Positions 6,236 through 8,906 of a stretch of DNA of 8,906 nucleotides are shown piece after piece. Each line of letters opens with the position of its first letter. Position 1 is the stretch's first letter. Source of the DNA: a candidate division CSSED10-310 bacterium. Its GTDB lineage: Bacteria > CSSED10-310 > JAFGJC01. Location: the NCBI GenBank assembly GCA_016929305.1, contig JAFGJC010000447.1, positions 1 to 8,906 on the forward strand, read 5' to 3'. The notes under the pieces are model-generated. The model had not been told where the DNA came from, ran no database searches, and saw only the letters and a program-made list of their open reading frames with translations. A program made the position numbers and the translations under genes.

Positions 6236-7312
6236 ATGCCAAGAGATGTCTTCAAGGAACTTTTGCCATTCTGGGTGTTTTTATTGCTGTTTCAACTGGT
6301 CGCCAGTTCAACTCTAGCAGCATCAAATTGTGATGTATTTGTCAACGGAACCTGGAGTGTCAAATATCTTATTCAAGATCCTCAAAAATTGATCATTCCA
6401 TCAACGATAAAAACTTCCTATTATTCTCAAAGTTTCAAGAAACTTCATCGGGGTTATGAAATATATGTCGAATGCGATCTTTCCGAAAAGTGTATCCCTT
6501 TACCATTTACAGTCGAAAATGTTGCTGGAAACGAGTATTTTACGAATTCCGATCTAATGGGTCGACTGAAGAATGTAAGACATCTTACAGATGCTGTACG
6601 AGAGGTTATAGGTTGGGTTGATACAAATATTTCTTATCAATCTCAGCCAAATCCCAAACATACTCCAAAAGATATTTTGCAGGATAAATCAGGTAATTGT
6701 GTTGATAGAGCTGAACTAATTAAAAAAATCCTAAGTGAAATAGGTGTTTCTTCGAGAACCGTATCAGGTGTATTATTCCATCCTGACAACAGCTGTTTCC
6801 ATCGCTGGATAGAAGTGGATTATGGTAAATACGGCACTTTCGCTTCGGAACCGGGAGTTACTCAAGACTATATCGACCCCTACCATTTGATCCTAACTCT
6901 TTCATCTCATGCTCCAGATAATATCACTTATCTAGAGGATATCGATATTGACATAGAGATCATTGATGAACAGATAGATTGGTACATTATTGATCGCAGC
7001 AAACCACTGGATAGCAGCTATAAAAGGTTGTTTAGAAGAAACACTACCTGTGACCGGAATTATGCTGCTATTGTAGGAAAGGTGGATACAAAATCTTTTC
7101 CACATGTGACAGCTGAATTACGGTTATCAGATTCAACGCTGACATGTCCCCTTGATGAGTGCAATCGCTTCAGTTTTTGTGGATTGACTGAAGGTGGTTA
7201 TTATCTGACACTCAAAAGTGAACAGCAAGTTGTTCTCTGTCAGAAAATAAAACTCATACAAAAAGAACTGAAAATAATGAATCTAGAAATACCGCATAGG
7301 TTGCAGAAGTGA
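6236..7312 (+). CDS. Exported transglutaminase-like protein with a C-terminal beta domain, function unknown
   Basis: The 358-residue product starts with a likely signal peptide: a short charged start (MPRDVFKE), the hydrophobic run LLPFWVFLLLFQLVA and a cleavage-like STLA-AS near residue 28. The region from about 115 to 225 matches the transglutaminase-like (papain-fold) core. Cys155 lies in KSGNCVDRAELI, and His189 in FHRWIEVDYG is the second catalytic residue. The acidic third residue is uncertain; Glu205 in ASEPG is the best candidate. Residues from about 275 to 350 look like a small beta sandwich of the carboxypeptidase-regulatory type (FCGLTEGGYYLTL). Ten cysteines (32, 80, 86, 155, 187, 272, 304, 309, 315, 335) suggest disulphides outside the cytoplasm. 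The ribosome site is poor; the ATG is chosen because it gives a complete signal peptide. Such proteins may be proteases, cross-linking enzymes or non-catalytic; the substrate is not evident. Confidence 0.75.
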   Translation: MPRDVFKELLPFWVFLLLFQLVASSTLAASNCDVFVNGTWSVKYLIQDPQKLIIPSTIKTSYYSQSFKKLHRGYEIYVECDLSEKCIPLPFTVENVAGNEYFTNSDLMGRLKNVRHLTDAVREVIGWVDTNISYQSQPNPKHTPKDILQDKSGNCVDRAELIKKILSEIGVSSRTVSGVLFHPDNSCFHRWIEVDYGKYGTFASEPGVTQDYIDPYHLILTLSSHAPDNITYLEDIDIDIEIIDEQIDWYIIDRSKPLDSSYKRLFRRNTTCDRNYAAIVGKVDTKSFPHVTAELRLSDSTLTCPLDECNRFSFCGLTEGGYYLTLKSEQQVVLCQKIKLIQKELKIMNLEIPHRLQK

Positions 7313-8906
7313 ATAATAAAATTATTGTTCTTCCGGAACAGATATCGAATAGAATCGCAGCGGGAGAAATCATTGAAAGACCTGCTTCTGTGGTCCGCGA
7401 ACTTCTGGACAACTCGATTGATGCAGGGTCTGACTACATAGAACTTGAAATAAAAAATGGCGGTTTATCTTTTATATCAGTTATTGATAATGGATGTGGC
7501 ATGGATCCTGATAGTATTTTGCTCGCATTTGAACGACATGCCACAAGCAAAATTCACACTCTGGATGATTTGAATACTATTCGGACTTTGGGATTCCGAG
7601 GTGAAGCACTCCCAAGTATCGCATCTGTTGCAAAAATTGAAATCGAATCTTATGCAAGTGACTATGAAAATGGCATGTTGTTGAAGATTGAATCGGGGAA
7701 AATAATTACCGCAAAACCTGTAGCCTGTCCACCGGGCACACGAGTAACCGTAAATAATTTATTTTATAAGGTTCCTGCTCGAAGGAAATTTCTGAGAACA
7801 GAGAAAACGGAATTCGGACACATTTGGGATACCTACATCGACCACGCACTATTACATCTATCGATATACTTTAAATTTCGTGCTGACAGCAAAATAATTT
7901 CTGACGCACCAGCTGTTGATTCATGGCACTCGCGAATAAACACATTATTGGGATCTTCCTTCCTAAAACGGATGCTGCCAGTCGATATGATACTCTCAGA
8001 TATAAAAATCCAGGGTTTCATTTCACATCCTGAATATTTACATGCAACTGCCAGATCGCAGAAAATATATGTAAATGGCCGTCGTATTCGTGACCGGATC
8101 ATAACACAGGCAATTTATCGTGGGTATCGTGAATATCTATCCTCTAAAGGTCATCCGGTTTTCGCAATGAAAATTGAGATTCCACCAGAACAAGTTGATG
8201 TGAACGTTCATCCAACTAAATCAGAAGTTCGTTTCCTTTCTCCACAAAAAATATTCAATACTATTTCCCATGCTATTCAAAATGCGTTGAGTCAGTCCTT
8301 GAAAACAACATTCGGCTATGCCAACCCAAAAATCATTTCTGATATTGCAGTGAAAACAGTAGATGAAACAAAAAATATCGATGATCAAAGACACGTTTTG
8401 CCTTATCGTTCCCCAATTCACAAAGAAAGTGGACTTCAAGTCGATCAACAGGAAATTTTTGGTAATGATATTTATCATACATGGTCATTAGTTGGTCAAA
8501 TTTTTAATCTTTTTATTATTGTAGAATACAGCGAAAATTGCTTAATAATCGACCAGCATACTGCTCATGAAAGAATATTATTTGAACGTTTTAGAATCGC
8601 CTATAAAGATGGAACGATTGCGAGTCAAAGTTTGTTGTTCCCAATTCCTGTTGAGCTTGATCCGATTCAGTTCTCTGTGATTCATGAGTTTTCCAGTCTA
8701 TTAAAGCAAATGGGAATTCATATGGAAGAATTCGGAACAAATACATTTTTAGTCAGGGCATTGCCTGATCATCTTCACCAGGAAACTCCTGAATTGCTGT
8801 TAAAGAATATTGCAGATGAGTTAACCGAAACAGGTCACTCGGACAGAAACAGGACAGCAGAAAGAAAAATGCTGATATCTTTGTCATGTCGAAAAGCCAT
8901 CAAAGC
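7309..8906 (+). CDS. mutL: MutL, DNA mismatch repair protein of the endonuclease type (3' end outside window)
   Basis: MutL links mismatch-bound MutS to strand incision and repair. The gene starts at GTG (7309), overlapping the previous TGA stop as GTGA; 532 codons are visible and the frame is open at the right edge. The N-terminal GHKL ATPase shows catalytic Glu31 in VVREL, Asn35, DNGCGM (60-65), GFRGEAL (95-101) and VPARRKFLRTEKTEF. The second domain has VNGRRIRDR and ends in VDVNVHPTKSEVRF. The C-terminal dimerisation/nuclease domain has DQHTAHERILFE (415-426), a variant of DQHA(X)2E(X)4E that keeps Asp415, His417 and Glu421. It also has QSLLFP (440-445), which fits the beta-clamp binding motif of MutL, and the start of the SCRKAIKA motif at the edge. 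This predicts a nicking MutL and an organism without MutH. Position 34 is Asp where Glu is usual. Confidence 0.95.
   Translation, partial: MNNKIIVLPEQISNRIAAGEIIERPASVVRELLDNSIDAGSDYIELEIKNGGLSFISVIDNGCGMDPDSILLAFERHATSKIHTLDDLNTIRTLGFRGEALPSIASVAKIEIESYASDYENGMLLKIESGKIITAKPVACPPGTRVTVNNLFYKVPARRKFLRTEKTEFGHIWDTYIDHALLHLSIYFKFRADSKIISDAPAVDSWHSRINTLLGSSFLKRMLPVDMILSDIKIQGFISHPEYLHATARSQKIYVNGRRIRDRIITQAIYRGYREYLSSKGHPVFAMKIEIPPEQVDVNVHPTKSEVRFLSPQKIFNTISHAIQNALSQSLKTTFGYANPKIISDIAVKTVDETKNIDDQRHVLPYRSPIHKESGLQVDQQEIFGNDIYHTWSLVGQIFNLFIIVEYSENCLIIDQHTAHERILFERFRIAYKDGTIASQSLLFPIPVELDPIQFSVIHEFSSLLKQMGIHMEEFGTNTFLVRALPDHLHQETPELLLKNIADELTETGHSDRNRTAERKMLISLSCRKAIK

Overview
This window is a compact bacterial housekeeping segment. 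It is moderately AT-rich by eye, every gene lies on the + strand, and almost no DNA is non-coding. The proteins read as a free-living bacterium outside Proteobacteria and Firmicutes. MutL carries the endonuclease-type C-terminal motifs used by bacteria that lack MutH, and there is a fused RibBA and a classical alpha-type riboflavin synthase. Several MutL motif variants (FYKVPARRKFL, GEALPSIASV) feel close to the Bacteroidetes/Chlorobi/Marinimicrobia (FCB) side of the tree. That placement is an impression from memory, not a computed result.

Layout: (1) nt 2-1528, the 3' part of a gene fusing TPR helical repeats to the FtsY NG GTPase, cut by the left window edge. (2) nt 1518-5023, a complete four-gene riboflavin set: ribD (deaminase/reductase), ribE (riboflavin synthase), ribBA (DHBP synthase/GTP cyclohydrolase II) and ribH (lumazine synthase). 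(3) nt 5030-5497, nusB, commonly found next to ribH. (4) nt 5494-6225, a YfcE-like metallophosphoesterase. (5) nt 6236-7312, an exported cysteine-rich transglutaminase-like protein. (6) nt 7309 to the right edge, mutL, starting at GTG and cut by the window edge.

Adjacent genes overlap (11 nt for ftsY/ribD, 4 nt for nusB/phosphoesterase, 4 nt for the transglutaminase gene/mutL) or are separated by 28 nt or less. This suggests one long co-transcribed unit whose main promoter lies upstream of the window. No rho-independent terminator, FMN riboswitch, tRNA, rRNA, CRISPR array or mobile element was seen, and no gene-free stretch exceeds 28 bases.

The riboflavin genes cover the pathway from GTP and ribulose 5-phosphate to riboflavin, apart from the dephosphorylation of the pyrimidine intermediate. 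The metallophosphoesterase is an untested positional candidate for that step. The two points most worth checking are the TPR-FtsY fusion and a His-to-Gln change at the metal-binding histidine of the DHBP synthase half of RibBA. The rest is ordinary core metabolism and information processing; I did not find a novel defence or mobile system here.
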